From: an uncultured Clostridia bacterium | Lineage (GTDB): Bacteria > Bacillota > Clostridia > Oscillospirales > Oscillospiraceae | NCBI GenBank assembly: GCA_930990965.1 | Contig: CAKNRQ010000010.1 | Location: 1-56,005, forward strand | Direction of reading: 5' to 3' | Length of the DNA stretch: 56,005 nucleotides | In this document: piece after piece, positions 1 to 7,563 of the stretch | Layout of the letters: each line of letters starts with the position of its first letter | How positions within the stretch are numbered: the stretch's first letter is position 1 | Made by a program: the position numbers and the translations under genes | The notes under the pieces: generated by a model | Databases searched by the model: none | Seen by the model: only the letters and a program-made list of their open reading frames with translations | Told to the model about the DNA's origin: nothing

Positions 1-50
1 CCTACACAGGGGGCCTTTTGTCTATTGTCCGTTTTTACTGGTTCAGTTCA
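1..50 (-). mobile_element. End of an IS3-like insertion sequence (left copy, partial)
   Basis: Bases 1-50 are the exact reverse complement of 55952-56001. Read on the minus strand from base 50 outward, the element starts with TGAACTGAACCAGTAAAAAC, a TG-initiated end resembling terminal repeats of IS3-family (IS150-like) elements. Identity stops exactly at base 50/51, as expected at an IS boundary. No transposase is visible because the window ends inside the element. Family assignment is inference from the terminus only. Confidence 0.55.
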
Positions 51-81
51 CAACCGTGCGGGCTCCTTTTTATATACAACA

Positions 82-1002
82 TTATTTCCAAAGCTTTTCG
101 GGGTACTTGCCCTCGGCTATTAGCGCTCTCACGGCGGCCATAACCTCCGGTTTGTCCTCCCTGTATGTCATGCCGTGCCACACATCGTCGCTGCGCATGA
201 CGTCCACCGTGCACAGCCCCTCGCGCAGCAGTTCGCCGACGAGGTTCGGCACCAGCATCTCGGCCTGCGGGTTATCATTCAGCCCGTTTGCCAGAAAGGC
301 CGGGAAGCGCCGCTCTATCTCGTCGAAGAGCGCCGGGGTAAAGCCCCAAAAATTCATGCTCACCGTGGTGTCCTCGCTCAGCGGGCGCAGCGTGGCCCCG
401 TTGTCCGTACTGAAAGCCGGTCCGTCGGGGGTTTTTACCACGTACGTAAGTTCCTCGATAAACTCCAGCTTGCCGCCACTCGTGCGGCAAGCGCCGCGGC
501 AAACCCGGCCAGCGTCCGTGACCGTATTTCCCAGGTTGTATCCGACCATAGAGAAGCGCATGGGCCGCGCCTGCGCATCGACATTGCACAGCCACTCGTA
601 CATCTTGGCGTAAGCTCTTGCGCCGTAGAAGTCGTCCGCGTTTATCATGGCGAAGGGTCCGTCCAGTCGCTCGCGACAGCATATCAGTGCGTGAGCCGTA
701 CCCCAGGGCCTAACGCGCCCCTCCGGCACCGTATAGCTCTCCGGCAGGCAGCGGTCCAGGCTCTGGTAGGCGTAATCCACCTCAATGGACCCGCGCACGC
801 GGGCGCCTATGGCGTCCTCAAAATCCGCGCGCATCTCCGGCGCTATCAAGAACAGCACGCGCTTAAAACCGGCGCGGCAGGCGTCGTAGACGGAGTAGTC
901 AATAATAAACTCGCCGCCCGGCCCGATGGGGTCTATTTGCTTCAAGCTGCCATAGCGGCTGCTCAAACCGGCCGCAAGTATCACAAGTGTTGGCTCTTTC
1001 AT
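82..1002 (-). CDS. Nucleotidyltransferase family protein (NTP_transferase fold)
   Basis: A 306-residue protein of the sugar-phosphate nucleotidyltransferase superfamily, which transfers a nucleotide from an NTP to a phosphorylated sugar or similar acceptor in the cytoplasm. The N-terminus carries the glycine-rich nucleotide loop LAAGLSSRYGSLKQ (residues about 9-22), followed by PIGPGGE, and a mid-protein NADDFYG motif that fits the metal-binding aspartates. The ATG at 1002 is chosen because AGGAGG lies 7 bases upstream; an in-frame extension of 61 codons upstream has no family similarity. An extended -10-like TGGTAAAAT lies at about 1034-1042. It is divergent from spoVAD. The exact acceptor cannot be told from the sequence. 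Confidence 0.85.
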   Translation of the reverse strand: MKEPTLVILAAGLSSRYGSLKQIDPIGPGGEFIIDYSVYDACRAGFKRVLFLIAPEMRADFEDAIGARVRGSIEVDYAYQSLDRCLPESYTVPEGRVRPWGTAHALICCRERLDGPFAMINADDFYGARAYAKMYEWLCNVDAQARPMRFSMVGYNLGNTVTDAGRVCRGACRTSGGKLEFIEELTYVVKTPDGPAFSTDNGATLRPLSEDTTVSMNFWGFTPALFDEIERRFPAFLANGLNDNPQAEMLVPNLVGELLREGLCTVDVMRSDDVWHGMTYREDKPEVMAAVRALIAEGKYPEKLWK

Positions 1003-1071
1003 GGTCATGCCTCCTGTTTGTGGGGGTTTAATTATTTTACCAGAGCTTTGTAAAAAATTCATCAACTTTTT

Positions 1072-1078
1072 TGTCGAA
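1072..1078 (+). promoter_or_regulatory. Single 0A-box-like site (TGTCGAA) between divergent genes
   Basis: A perfect TGTCGAA heptamer in a T-rich context (TTTTTTGTCGAAAG) lies between the nucleotidyltransferase and spoVAD, about 25 bases upstream of the sigma-G-like promoter. TGTCGAA is the core Spo0A-binding word. A heptamer is expected several times by chance in a window of this size, so this is suggestive only. Confidence 0.3.
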
Positions 1079-1100
1079 AGCCGGGAATTTGTGTACCGGA

Positions 1101-1130
1101 TGCATTTGTCATGAAAACGTGGGCATATTA
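1101..1130 (+). promoter_or_regulatory. Sigma-G/F-like promoter of spoVAD
   Basis: TGCATT (1101-1106), a 17-base gap and CATATTA (1124-1130) match the forespore sigma factor pattern (-10 CATnnTA). The gene served, spoVAD, is a known forespore-expressed gene in Bacillus, so position and motif agree. Confidence 0.5.
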
Positions 1131-1147
1131 GCCTCGAGGTGGTATAT

Positions 1148-2167
1148 ATGTGCGCAAAGCGCCTTGGCAAGCAGACACTTGCCATCGAGTGCGCAGCCGG
1201 CGTGCTCTCCTCGGCAAATGCCGCCGGGAAAAAGGAGGGCGATGGCCCGCTCGCGCGCTGCTTCGACTATATAAGTTCCGACGCGCGCTTCGGCGAAAAG
1301 AGTTGGGAAAAGGCCGAGAGCTCCATGCTCCGGCGCTGTTTCGACCTGGCCTGTGACAAGGCAGGCATCGCTCCGGGCGCACTGGATTTCATTCTCTCCG
1401 GCGACCTGCTCAACCAGTGCGCGGGCTCGGCTTACGCGCTGCGCGACGCATCCGCGCCGTACCTGGGTCTTTACGGAGCCTGCTCTACCATGTCCGAGTC
1501 CCTGTGCCTGGCCGCTTTATTAATAGACGCAGGCGCGGGCGAAAAAGTTGCAGCTCTCACGAGTTCACATTTCTGTTCTGCCGAGCGGCAATTCCGCTTC
1601 CCGCTCGAATACGGCAGCGTGCGCACACCCACCAGCCAGTGGACAGTCACGGCGGCGGGCGCAGTGATACTCGCGCTCAACGCGCCCGCTCCGTATGTGA
1701 CCCGCGTCACGCCCGGCCGCATACTCGACGCTGGCATTACCGACACGTCCAACATGGGCGCGGCCATGGCGCCCGCGGCCTGCGACACACTGTGCGCGCA
1801 CTTCTCCGACACGGGCCGCGACCCCGGCTACTACGACGCCATCGTCACCGGCGACCTGGGCAAAGTGGGCTCTGACATATTGCGCGAGCTGCTGGAGATG
1901 CGCGGCGTGAGTCTCGGCGCGCGGCATTTCGACTGCGGCGCCATAATATACGACGCCGAGCGCCAGGGGGTGTGCTCCGGCGGCTCGGGCTGCGGCTGCA
2001 GCGCCAGCGTGCTCGCAGGCTATGTCATCCCCAACCTGCGTTCGGGCATCTGGAAGAGAGTGCTTTTTGCCGCCACGGGCGCGCTTATGAGCCCGACCAT
2101 CTCGCTCCAGGGCGAGAGCATACCCGGCATCTGCCACGCGGCATCGCTTGAAATGGAGGCGTGTTGA
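1148..2167 (+). CDS. spoVAD: Stage V sporulation protein AD
   Basis: A 339-residue SpoVAD, the soluble thiolase-like-fold component of the SpoVA channel that moves dipicolinic acid into the forespore and releases it at germination. The family is recognisable over its length: an early KSWEKAE block, GDLLNQ, the YGACSTMSE segment, the HFCSAERQFRFPLEYG segment and a C-terminal stretch rich in glycine and cysteine (GGSGCGCSA). The ATG at 1148 is chosen because GAGGTGG (1136-1142) sits 5 bases before it; the GTG at 1139 lies within that ribosome site. A sigma-G-like promoter precedes it. It is translationally coupled to spoVAE through TGATG. No spoVAC is adjacent, which is unusual for this operon. 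Confidence 0.95.
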   Translation: MCAKRLGKQTLAIECAAGVLSSANAAGKKEGDGPLARCFDYISSDARFGEKSWEKAESSMLRRCFDLACDKAGIAPGALDFILSGDLLNQCAGSAYALRDASAPYLGLYGACSTMSESLCLAALLIDAGAGEKVAALTSSHFCSAERQFRFPLEYGSVRTPTSQWTVTAAGAVILALNAPAPYVTRVTPGRILDAGITDTSNMGAAMAPAACDTLCAHFSDTGRDPGYYDAIVTGDLGKVGSDILRELLEMRGVSLGARHFDCGAIIYDAERQGVCSGGSGCGCSASVLAGYVIPNLRSGIWKRVLFAATGALMSPTISLQGESIPGICHAASLEMEAC

Positions 2168-2532
2168 TGGAACTGCTGATAGATTGCCTGAAGGCCTTTG
2201 CCACCGGCGGCGTGCTGTGCGCCATCGGCCAGGCTCTGATTGACCGCACCGCCCTCACCCCGGCGCGCATACTGACGAGCTACGTCGTAGCAGGCGTAAT
2301 ATTGGGCGCCGCCGGCCTCTATGAACCGCTGGTGGAGTGGGCTGGCGCCGGAGCCAGCGTACCGCTGACCGGCTTTGGCAACACCCTTGCGAAAGGCGTG
2401 CGCGAAGCAGTAGCTGAGCAGGGTGTGTTGGGCGCATTCACCGGCGGCCTGACAGCCGCAGCCGGCGGCATTGCCGCAGCAATCTGCTTCGGCTTCCTGG
2501 CCGCAGCAGTGTTCAACCCGAAGGAAAAATAA
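2167..2532 (+). CDS. spoVAE: Stage V sporulation protein AE
   Basis: A 121-residue hydrophobic protein with about three to four membrane segments, matching SpoVAE of the forespore inner-membrane dipicolinate channel. Typical features are the N-terminal LLIDCLKAFATGG and GQALIDRTALTPARIL segments and the central FGNTLAKGV motif. The ATG at 2167 overlaps the spoVAD stop (TGATG) and has GGAGG 7 bases upstream (2155-2159); the GTG at 2161 would sit on top of that site. It converges with the MATE gene downstream. SpoVAE normally works with SpoVAC and SpoVAD; SpoVAC is not in this window. Confidence 0.92.
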   Translation: MELLIDCLKAFATGGVLCAIGQALIDRTALTPARILTSYVVAGVILGAAGLYEPLVEWAGAGASVPLTGFGNTLAKGVREAVAEQGVLGAFTGGLTAAAGGIAAAICFGFLAAAVFNPKEK

Positions 2533-2582
2533 CGCAGTGACGTAAAACCGTACGTGCGGGACGCCGAGACGCCAGTGTCCAA

Positions 2583-3911
2583 TTACCCTCTTGCGATCGC
2601 CCTGCGTTTTACCGCACATCGCGCCGCATAAAGCGCAAGCATCAGCGCCCAGGAAACCGCCTCAGCATATGCGACAGTCATGTTCCCGAAAAACGGCCGC
2701 ATGGCGTAAGAGGCCGCAATGCGCGTTGCGAGGGCACATATGCCTATTGCGCTGGAAAAGGTCATATCACCCAGCCCTTCCAGGTATCCACGCAGGGCCA
2801 TGGCCAGGCCGCAGACCACGTAAAACGGCGCTATGCCCATGAAGAAGCTGCGGCCTATATTGACCACCGTCTCCCCCGCGCCGAACATGGCGATGAGCCA
2901 GCCGCCGGTCGGGATGATTATGGCCGTAAGCATCAGCGACACCACTATCATCATGATCGTACCCACGCCGAGTATCCGGCCCGCTCTGACATCGTCGTGC
3001 GCGCCGTGGCTCTGCGCTGAAAGCGTGGAGATGCCCGAGCTGAGGTTCATGATTGGCAGAAGTATTATCGTGTCCACGCGGTAAGCCGTCGTTATGGCCG
3101 TCACGGTGTCAGAGCCAAAGCTGTTCATGAAGCTCTGCAGCAGCAGGCTGCCCGTCGCGGTCAGGCTGGACTGTATCATGGGCGGCAGGCCGAAGCGCAT
3201 GCCCTCTGCCACACAGCCGAGGCCGCTCATGCCGCGGCCGGGCTTGAAGCGCAGCGTGGGGTGCTTTTTAATCGCGTAGCCTATAATGAATATTGTCATC
3301 GCCGCCTGGGAAAAAATCGTGGCGATAGCCGCGCCGCGCACGCCCCAGGGTATAACGGCGACGAGCAGTATGTCGAGCGCTATGTTCACAACGGAGCTCA
3401 CAACCACCGCTAGGAAGGGCGCGCGGCTGTCGCCCAGCGCGCGCAAGGCGGCAGAGTAGACGTTATATACCGCGAGGAACGGCAGTCCCAGGAAGATGAT
3501 GGACAGGTACTGCGTCGCAAGCGGGAGCATGTCCTCCGTCGTGTCCAGCAGTTCCAGAAGCTCGCCCGCGAAAAAGTGGCCGGGTATGGATATGACGAGG
3601 AAGATGCCGCCCAATATGAAGGCATAGGCTGAGAGGATGCGGGGTATCTGTCTGTCGTCACGCGCGCCGTGTCGCTGCGCCATGAGCACGGAGAGGCCCA
3701 GGGTGAAGCCGGTGATGGCGGTGACGAACAGGTTCACGGACGTGCTCGTCGCGCCCACGCTGCCCATGGCTAGCTCGCCCTCTACGTGGCCGACTATGAA
3801 GGCGTCTACCCAGTTATAGAGCTGCTGCAGCACGCCGCTAAGTATGAGCGGGGTGCTGAAAGCTATGAGTTCGCGCGCAATTCCCCCGTAGCGCTCGCCC
3901 CATTTTGACAT
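2583..3911 (-). CDS. MATE family multidrug/cation exporter
   Basis: A 442-residue, about 12-helix membrane protein of the MATE superfamily, which exports organic cations using a sodium or proton gradient. Recognisable stretches are STPLILSGVLQQLYNWVDAF in the first helix, SVLMAQRHGA after the third, and the second-half repeat with STLSAQSHGA, which shows the internal two-fold duplication of the family. The ATG at 3911 has GGAGG 8 bases upstream. A consensus promoter and a structured leader ending in an intrinsic terminator precede the gene, so expression is probably riboswitch-controlled. If the guanidine-IV assignment holds, the cargo would be guanidinium-like compounds (MepA-like); that part is inference. 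Confidence 0.93.
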   Translation of the reverse strand: MSKWGERYGGIARELIAFSTPLILSGVLQQLYNWVDAFIVGHVEGELAMGSVGATSTSVNLFVTAITGFTLGLSVLMAQRHGARDDRQIPRILSAYAFILGGIFLVISIPGHFFAGELLELLDTTEDMLPLATQYLSIIFLGLPFLAVYNVYSAALRALGDSRAPFLAVVVSSVVNIALDILLVAVIPWGVRGAAIATIFSQAAMTIFIIGYAIKKHPTLRFKPGRGMSGLGCVAEGMRFGLPPMIQSSLTATGSLLLQSFMNSFGSDTVTAITTAYRVDTIILLPIMNLSSGISTLSAQSHGAHDDVRAGRILGVGTIMMIVVSLMLTAIIIPTGGWLIAMFGAGETVVNIGRSFFMGIAPFYVVCGLAMALRGYLEGLGDMTFSSAIGICALATRIAASYAMRPFFGNMTVAYAEAVSWALMLALYAARCAVKRRAIARG

Positions 3912-3930
3912 TTCTCTCGCCTCCATACAT

Positions 3931-4010
3931 AAAAAAACACCGTACACAAGTAGCCTTGCATACGGTAGGTGCTCACCCGGCGGGGTTCCGGCTCTCCATT
4001 CCCCCGCCAG
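3931..4010 (-). promoter_or_regulatory. Riboswitch-like leader with terminator upstream of MATE gene (candidate guanidine-IV / mepA motif)
   Basis: The leader RNA starts with a GGCGGGG/CCCCGCC stem (4002-4008 with 3979-3985). It ends in a terminator with stem ACCGTA/TACGGT (3961-3966 with 3939-3944) and a run of seven U (3931-3937), just before the ribosome site. AGCC in the first loop (3990-3993) is complementary to GGCU in the terminator loop (3952-3955), allowing a kissing interaction. Short leader, conserved-looking terminator loop and a downstream MATE gene fit the guanidine-IV (mepA) class as I remember it. The class name is inference; the attenuator is seen directly. Confidence 0.6.
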
Positions 4011-4013
4011 ATA

Positions 4014-4042
4014 ATTATATCATGCGCCATATGGCTTGACAA
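4014..4042 (-). promoter_or_regulatory. Promoter of the MATE leader
   Basis: TTGTCA (4037-4042), a 17-base spacer and TATAAT (4014-4019) on the minus strand form a near-consensus sigma-A promoter. Transcription would begin a few bases before the first stem of the leader. Confidence 0.75.
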
Positions 4043-4135
4043 GTAGCTTCGGCCTCTTGCACGTTTTCCCGCTTTACGCGCGGCACTTGACAGAAGAGAC
4101 GTTTTGCGGCAAAATAACCCATAGAGGTGAGGGCA

Positions 4136-4507
4136 ATGAATGCCGACGAATTGCAGCTCTTCTCCGGGCATGAGGCGGCCCTGCCGCTCTATGTGAAGCT
4201 CCGCGAGGAGATACTTACGCTCTGGCCGGACGTGGAGATACGTGCCGCGCGCACGCAGATAACCTTCAAGGCGCGCTACGGCTTCGCCTTCGTGTCCACG
4301 CGGCGCATGGGCAAACGCTGCCCCGAAGTGTTCATAATCGTGACCTTCGGCCTCGGCCGCGAGCTCAAAAACCCGCGCATCTTCGCAGCGAGCGAACCTT
4401 ACCCCGGCCGCTGGACTCACCACACCATCGTCGCAAGCGAGGATGAGATAGACTCCGAACTGCTTGGCTGGATAGCCGAAGCGCGCGAGTTCGCGCTGAC
4501 GAAATAA
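4136..4507 (+). CDS. DUF5655-like protein
   Basis: A 123-residue soluble protein of unknown function. It resembles DUF5655 proteins: an N-terminal PLYVKLREEILTLWPDVE block followed by TQITFKARYGFAFVS and an ending of charged helices. No membrane segment or catalytic motif stands out. The ATG at 4136 is preceded by GAGGTGAGG; a GTG three codons upstream lies inside this site. It is the first gene of a plus-strand series that continues to 7521. The family has no settled biochemical role, so none is given here. Confidence 0.75.
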   Translation: MNADELQLFSGHEAALPLYVKLREEILTLWPDVEIRAARTQITFKARYGFAFVSTRRMGKRCPEVFIIVTFGLGRELKNPRIFAASEPYPGRWTHHTIVASEDEIDSELLGWIAEAREFALTK

Positions 4508-4549
4508 CTATTTTAATGTGTGCGCCACGGCGCACGGAGGAAAGAATTT

Positions 4550-5113
4550 ATGGGTGCTTTTATGTTGCTGCTGCGCGGCGTGGGCCTGGCCATAGGCGGC
4601 GCGCTGGTGTGGCTGCTGTTTGTGACAGTACCGCCCTGGCTGTGCGGCTTCTCCCTCTGCCGCAGTAACGCCTGGTGGACGGGCGACGACAAAATAAAGG
4701 GCTACGTCACCATCAAGAATACGCGCCTTGCACATCTGCTGATACCGGAGTACATCGGCTGGAACAGCGTATTGCACGCGAACATCCCCCTGCTGTGCAA
4801 CCGCTACACCATGAACAAATATCCCGAACGGCTTGGTGTGCTCGGGCTTTTGAACTACACCGTCACCATACCGACCTGCATCGCCTATTGGGTGTGCGTG
4901 ACCGACTTCCTCTTCACTCACTTCCTGGACGGAAACTGGGCGCTCTGGGCCTTCTTCGCGCTGGTCATCGAGTCCGTGGTCTTCTTTGCGCTCTCCAACT
5001 GGAACACCGGGGACCGGCGCGAACCTACCATACTCATCACGCGCCAGGGCATGCGCCAGATCCGCGCCGCCCGCCGAGCCAAGCGTAAGAGGAGGGTAAA
5101 GCGTGGAAAATAA
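4550..5113 (+). CDS. Predicted membrane protein, unknown function
   Basis: A 187-residue protein with a hydrophobic N-terminal helix (about residues 4-30), two further helices in the second half (about 100-125 and 130-155) and a strongly basic C-terminal tail (RAARRAKRKRRVKRGK). I do not recognise a family. ATG 4550 has GGAGG 9 bases upstream. Its last 11 bases overlap the start of the AlkD-like gene, so the two are probably co-translated. Orientation of the basic tail suggests it stays in the cytoplasm. Confidence 0.7.
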   Translation: MGAFMLLLRGVGLAIGGALVWLLFVTVPPWLCGFSLCRSNAWWTGDDKIKGYVTIKNTRLAHLLIPEYIGWNSVLHANIPLLCNRYTMNKYPERLGVLGLLNYTVTIPTCIAYWVCVTDFLFTHFLDGNWALWAFFALVIESVVFFALSNWNTGDRREPTILITRQGMRQIRAARRAKRKRRVKRGK

Positions 5114-5789
5114 CGCCGTGCTCGAACGCCTCAAATCGCTCGCCGACGGGAAATACGCCGCCTTTCAGGCCGCGCTGATCCCCAACATCCCACCGGAGAG
5201 CGTACTCGGTGTGCGCACGCCCGAGCTGCGCCGTTTCGCGCGCGAGCTGCGCAACACCCCGGAGGCGGCATGTTTTATGTCAACCTTGCCGCACAGCTAT
5301 TACGACGAGTACAACCTCCACGGTCTGCTCATAAACGAGCTGCGCGGCTATGACGAGACTGTGGCGGCGCTGGACAGGTTCCTGCCCTATGTCGACAACT
5401 GGGCCACCTGCGACCTGCTCTCACCGAGGGCTTTCAAGCCGCGGCCCGAGCCGCTCATGGGCGAGGTGGAGCGCTGGACCGCGAGCGGGCGCACGTACAC
5501 CGTGCGTTTCGGCATCGGCGTACTGCTGGGCTTTTACCTGGACGAGGGCTTTGACCCATCGCAGCTCGAGCTCGCGGCCGGGTGCTGCTGTGGGGAGTAC
5601 TACGTGGACATGATGGTCGCCTGGTATTTCGCTACGGCGCTGGCGAAGCAGCGTGAGAGCGCGCTGCCGTACATAGAAAACCGACGGCTCAGCCGCTGGG
5701 TACACAACAAGGCGATACAGAAGTCCGTGGAGTCGCGGCGTATAGCGCCGGAGCTCAAGGAATACCTGAAGTCGCTCAGATGGAAATGA
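5103..5789 (+). CDS. DNA alkylation repair protein (AlkD-like HEAT-repeat glycosylase)
   Basis: A 228-residue all-helical protein of the DNA alkylation repair family (AlkC/AlkD type), which removes alkylated bases from DNA. Family marks include GVRTPELRRFAREL near residue 37, the HSYYDEYNLHGLLI helix, and VDNWATCDLL, which corresponds to the tryptophan/aspartate segment that contacts the lesion in AlkD. The C-terminus has WVHNKAIQKSVESRR, typical for this subgroup. It starts with GTG behind a GGAGGG site and overlaps the previous gene by 11 bases. Catalytic competence is likely but not shown. Confidence 0.88.
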   Translation: MENNAVLERLKSLADGKYAAFQAALIPNIPPESVLGVRTPELRRFARELRNTPEAACFMSTLPHSYYDEYNLHGLLINELRGYDETVAALDRFLPYVDNWATCDLLSPRAFKPRPEPLMGEVERWTASGRTYTVRFGIGVLLGFYLDEGFDPSQLELAAGCCCGEYYVDMMVAWYFATALAKQRESALPYIENRRLSRWVHNKAIQKSVESRRIAPELKEYLKSLRWK

Positions 5790-5851
5790 ATGCGCCGGGG
5801 CACCTCCCCGGCGTTTTCCGTGACATTAACTCTGCAAACGGAGATGAACGC

Positions 5852-6433
5852 ATGAGCAGGGAACGCTATGTGGTCTTTGACACTGAGACTCCCAATTCAT
5901 ACAACAACCGCATGTGCCAGATAGGCGTGAGCGTGATAGAAGACGGGCGTATACTCGGCAGTTTCACGCGGCTCGTGAACCCCGAGTGCGACTACGCCGC
6001 CTTCAACGTGCTGCTCCACGGCATCACTCCCGAGGCCACAAACGGCGAGCCCTGTTTCGCCGAGCTCTGGGAGCAGGAGCTTGCAGGCGTCTTTGACGAG
6101 GGCGTGCTGGTGGCGCACAACGCGCCCTTCGACATGGCCGTGCTGGCCAAGTGCCTGAGGGCCTACGGCATAACCTGGCGCGCCCGCGCCCAATACATAG
6201 ACACGGTGCGCATGGCGCGTGCGGCCTTCCCCGAACTCTCCAACCACAAGCTCGACACGCTCTCTTACGCCCTGGGCATAGACCTCGCCCACCACGACGC
6301 TGGCAGCGACGCGCTCGCCTGCGCCAAGATCTTCCTCGCCTGCCGCGAGCGTGGAGTGAGCCCGGGGCGCTTTACCCATGAATACGACCTGCTTACGGTC
6401 TCTACGGTGAAGGGGGGCACGGCGCGTGTCTGA
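5852..6433 (+). CDS. 3'-5' exonuclease, DEDDh family (DNA polymerase III epsilon-like)
   Basis: A 193-residue exonuclease domain protein. The three DEDDh motifs are present: FDTETP near the N-terminus (Exo I), HNAPFDMAVL in the middle (Exo II) and HDAGSDALACAKI near the C-terminus (Exo III, with the catalytic histidine). Such stand-alone proteins degrade single-stranded DNA or RNA ends or proofread. The ATG at 5852 has GGAGATG about 8 bases upstream; the longer in-frame form beginning at 5780 inside alkD lacks a ribosome site. It overlaps the next gene's start by 8 bases. Confidence 0.88.
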   Translation: MSRERYVVFDTETPNSYNNRMCQIGVSVIEDGRILGSFTRLVNPECDYAAFNVLLHGITPEATNGEPCFAELWEQELAGVFDEGVLVAHNAPFDMAVLAKCLRAYGITWRARAQYIDTVRMARAAFPELSNHKLDTLSYALGIDLAHHDAGSDALACAKIFLACRERGVSPGRFTHEYDLLTVSTVKGGTARV

Positions 6434-7199
6434 AGTTATCGTGCTCCAACCCGGCGAGATTGACGAGGGCACCCTGGTCCCCCTCTGGTGCCGGGCACAG
6501 TGCCGCGTACTCTATCCCCAGCTCGGCATAGGCGAAGCCGATGCGGCCATTCTCTCGCACCTGCGCGCGGACTTCTCGGCGGCCAGGCAGAGCGAACCGC
6601 TCCTGTACGCGCTCAGGCAAGCCGCGCTCACCGGCATCGCGCGGGAATTTCTAAGCGAACACCCCGACGGCACGCTCATAGACCTCGGCTGCGGCCTGGA
6701 CGCCTCGCTGCGGCTCGTTGACAACGGACGCTGCCGCATGGTATACGCCGACACGCCGGAGGTAATTGCGCTCCGCGCCCGGCTCATCCCCCCGCTCGGG
6801 CGTGAAACCTATCTCGCCGCCGACGCGCTGGATGTGGGTTCGCTCGCGGGCATAGACGCGCCCGGCGGCATTCTGGTGTTGATGGCGGGCCTTGTCTGCC
6901 ATCTGCCGGAGGACGCGGTGAGCTCTCTCCTGTCCGGACTGGCCGGGCTCTTCCCCGGCGGCGAAGCGGCCTTCGACGGGCTTGGCGGTGCGGCGCGGCT
7001 CTTCTCCTCGGGCATGGGCGTAAAGTCCTACCTGCCCGGCGCGACGGCGCTCTCGGGCCTGCGAGGCATGAGAGCGGTCCGGGCCCTGAAGTCACTGCCG
7101 GCAAACTTCAGCACGCTGCCGCGCGGCAAGCGGTTCAAACTGCGTCTGCTCCTGGGCACAGGGGTACTGAAACTCTACAGTTGCCGGTTTGATGCATAA
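6426..7199 (+). CDS. Class I SAM-dependent methyltransferase (LCM/TcmP-like)
   Basis: A 257-residue methyltransferase resembling the leucine carboxyl methyltransferase / TcmP group of O-methyltransferases. The SAM-binding loop is seen as LIDLGCGLDASLRLVD (about residues 84-99), with the acidic strand end YADTPEV following and an AADALDV acidic motif later. The GTG start at 6426 overlaps the exonuclease stop by 8 bases, implying coupling. The substrate cannot be inferred; neighbours are unrelated housekeeping genes. A shorter-than-average C-terminal part compared with TcmP suggests a small substrate. Confidence 0.8.
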   Translation: MSEVIVLQPGEIDEGTLVPLWCRAQCRVLYPQLGIGEADAAILSHLRADFSAARQSEPLLYALRQAALTGIAREFLSEHPDGTLIDLGCGLDASLRLVDNGRCRMVYADTPEVIALRARLIPPLGRETYLAADALDVGSLAGIDAPGGILVLMAGLVCHLPEDAVSSLLSGLAGLFPGGEAAFDGLGGAARLFSSGMGVKSYLPGATALSGLRGMRAVRALKSLPANFSTLPRGKRFKLRLLLGTGVLKLYSCRFDA

Positions 7200-7239
7200 C
7201 CCGCCGCAGCGGCGCATAGGCTTCTACGAGGTGATGAGC

Positions 7240-7521
7240 GTGGTGTGCCTGTTCTCCGAGCTGCGCAACAAGGAGGTCATAGACCTCAAAAGCGGCGCGC
7301 GGCTTGGCTATGTCTGCGATGCGGAATTTGACTCGTCGTGCGGGACGATCTGCGCGCTTATAGTGCCGGGTGCCGGACGGGCCGGGGGGCTGCTGGGCCG
7401 CGACGACGACTACGTCATACCCTGGAACTGCATTTCCCGCCTCGGCGACGATATCATCCTCGTCGAACTGCCCGAGGCTCCCAACCGCAGGCGGCGGGAT
7501 AAGCGCCCGCTGCTGTACTAG
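7240..7521 (+). CDS. YlmC/YmxH family sporulation-associated protein (PRC-barrel)
   Basis: About 93 residues with the YlmC/YmxH pattern: SELRNKEVIDLKSGARLGYV at the start, then GLLGRDDDYVIPW and RLGDDIILVEL. The family is a PRC-barrel-like fold found in spore formers; it is named a sporulation protein but its exact function is not established. The start is uncertain: the reading frame is open from 7189, but homologous sequence begins only at the GTG codons 7240/7243, which follow GAGGTGA (7228-7234). The frame overlaps the methyltransferase end if the longer form is used. A strong bidirectional terminator follows. Confidence 0.85.
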   Translation: MVCLFSELRNKEVIDLKSGARLGYVCDAEFDSSCGTICALIVPGAGRAGGLLGRDDDYVIPWNCISRLGDDIILVELPEAPNRRRRDKRPLLY

Positions 7522-7530
7522 GATTATATT

Positions 7531-7560
7531 AAAAAGGGACGGAGTATCCGTCCCTTTTTT
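7531..7560. terminator. Bidirectional intrinsic terminator
   Basis: GGGACGGA (7536-7543) pairs with TCCGTCCC (7547-7554), flanked by A5 on the left and T6 on the right, between convergent genes. Confidence 0.9.
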
Positions 7561-7563
7561 GCG

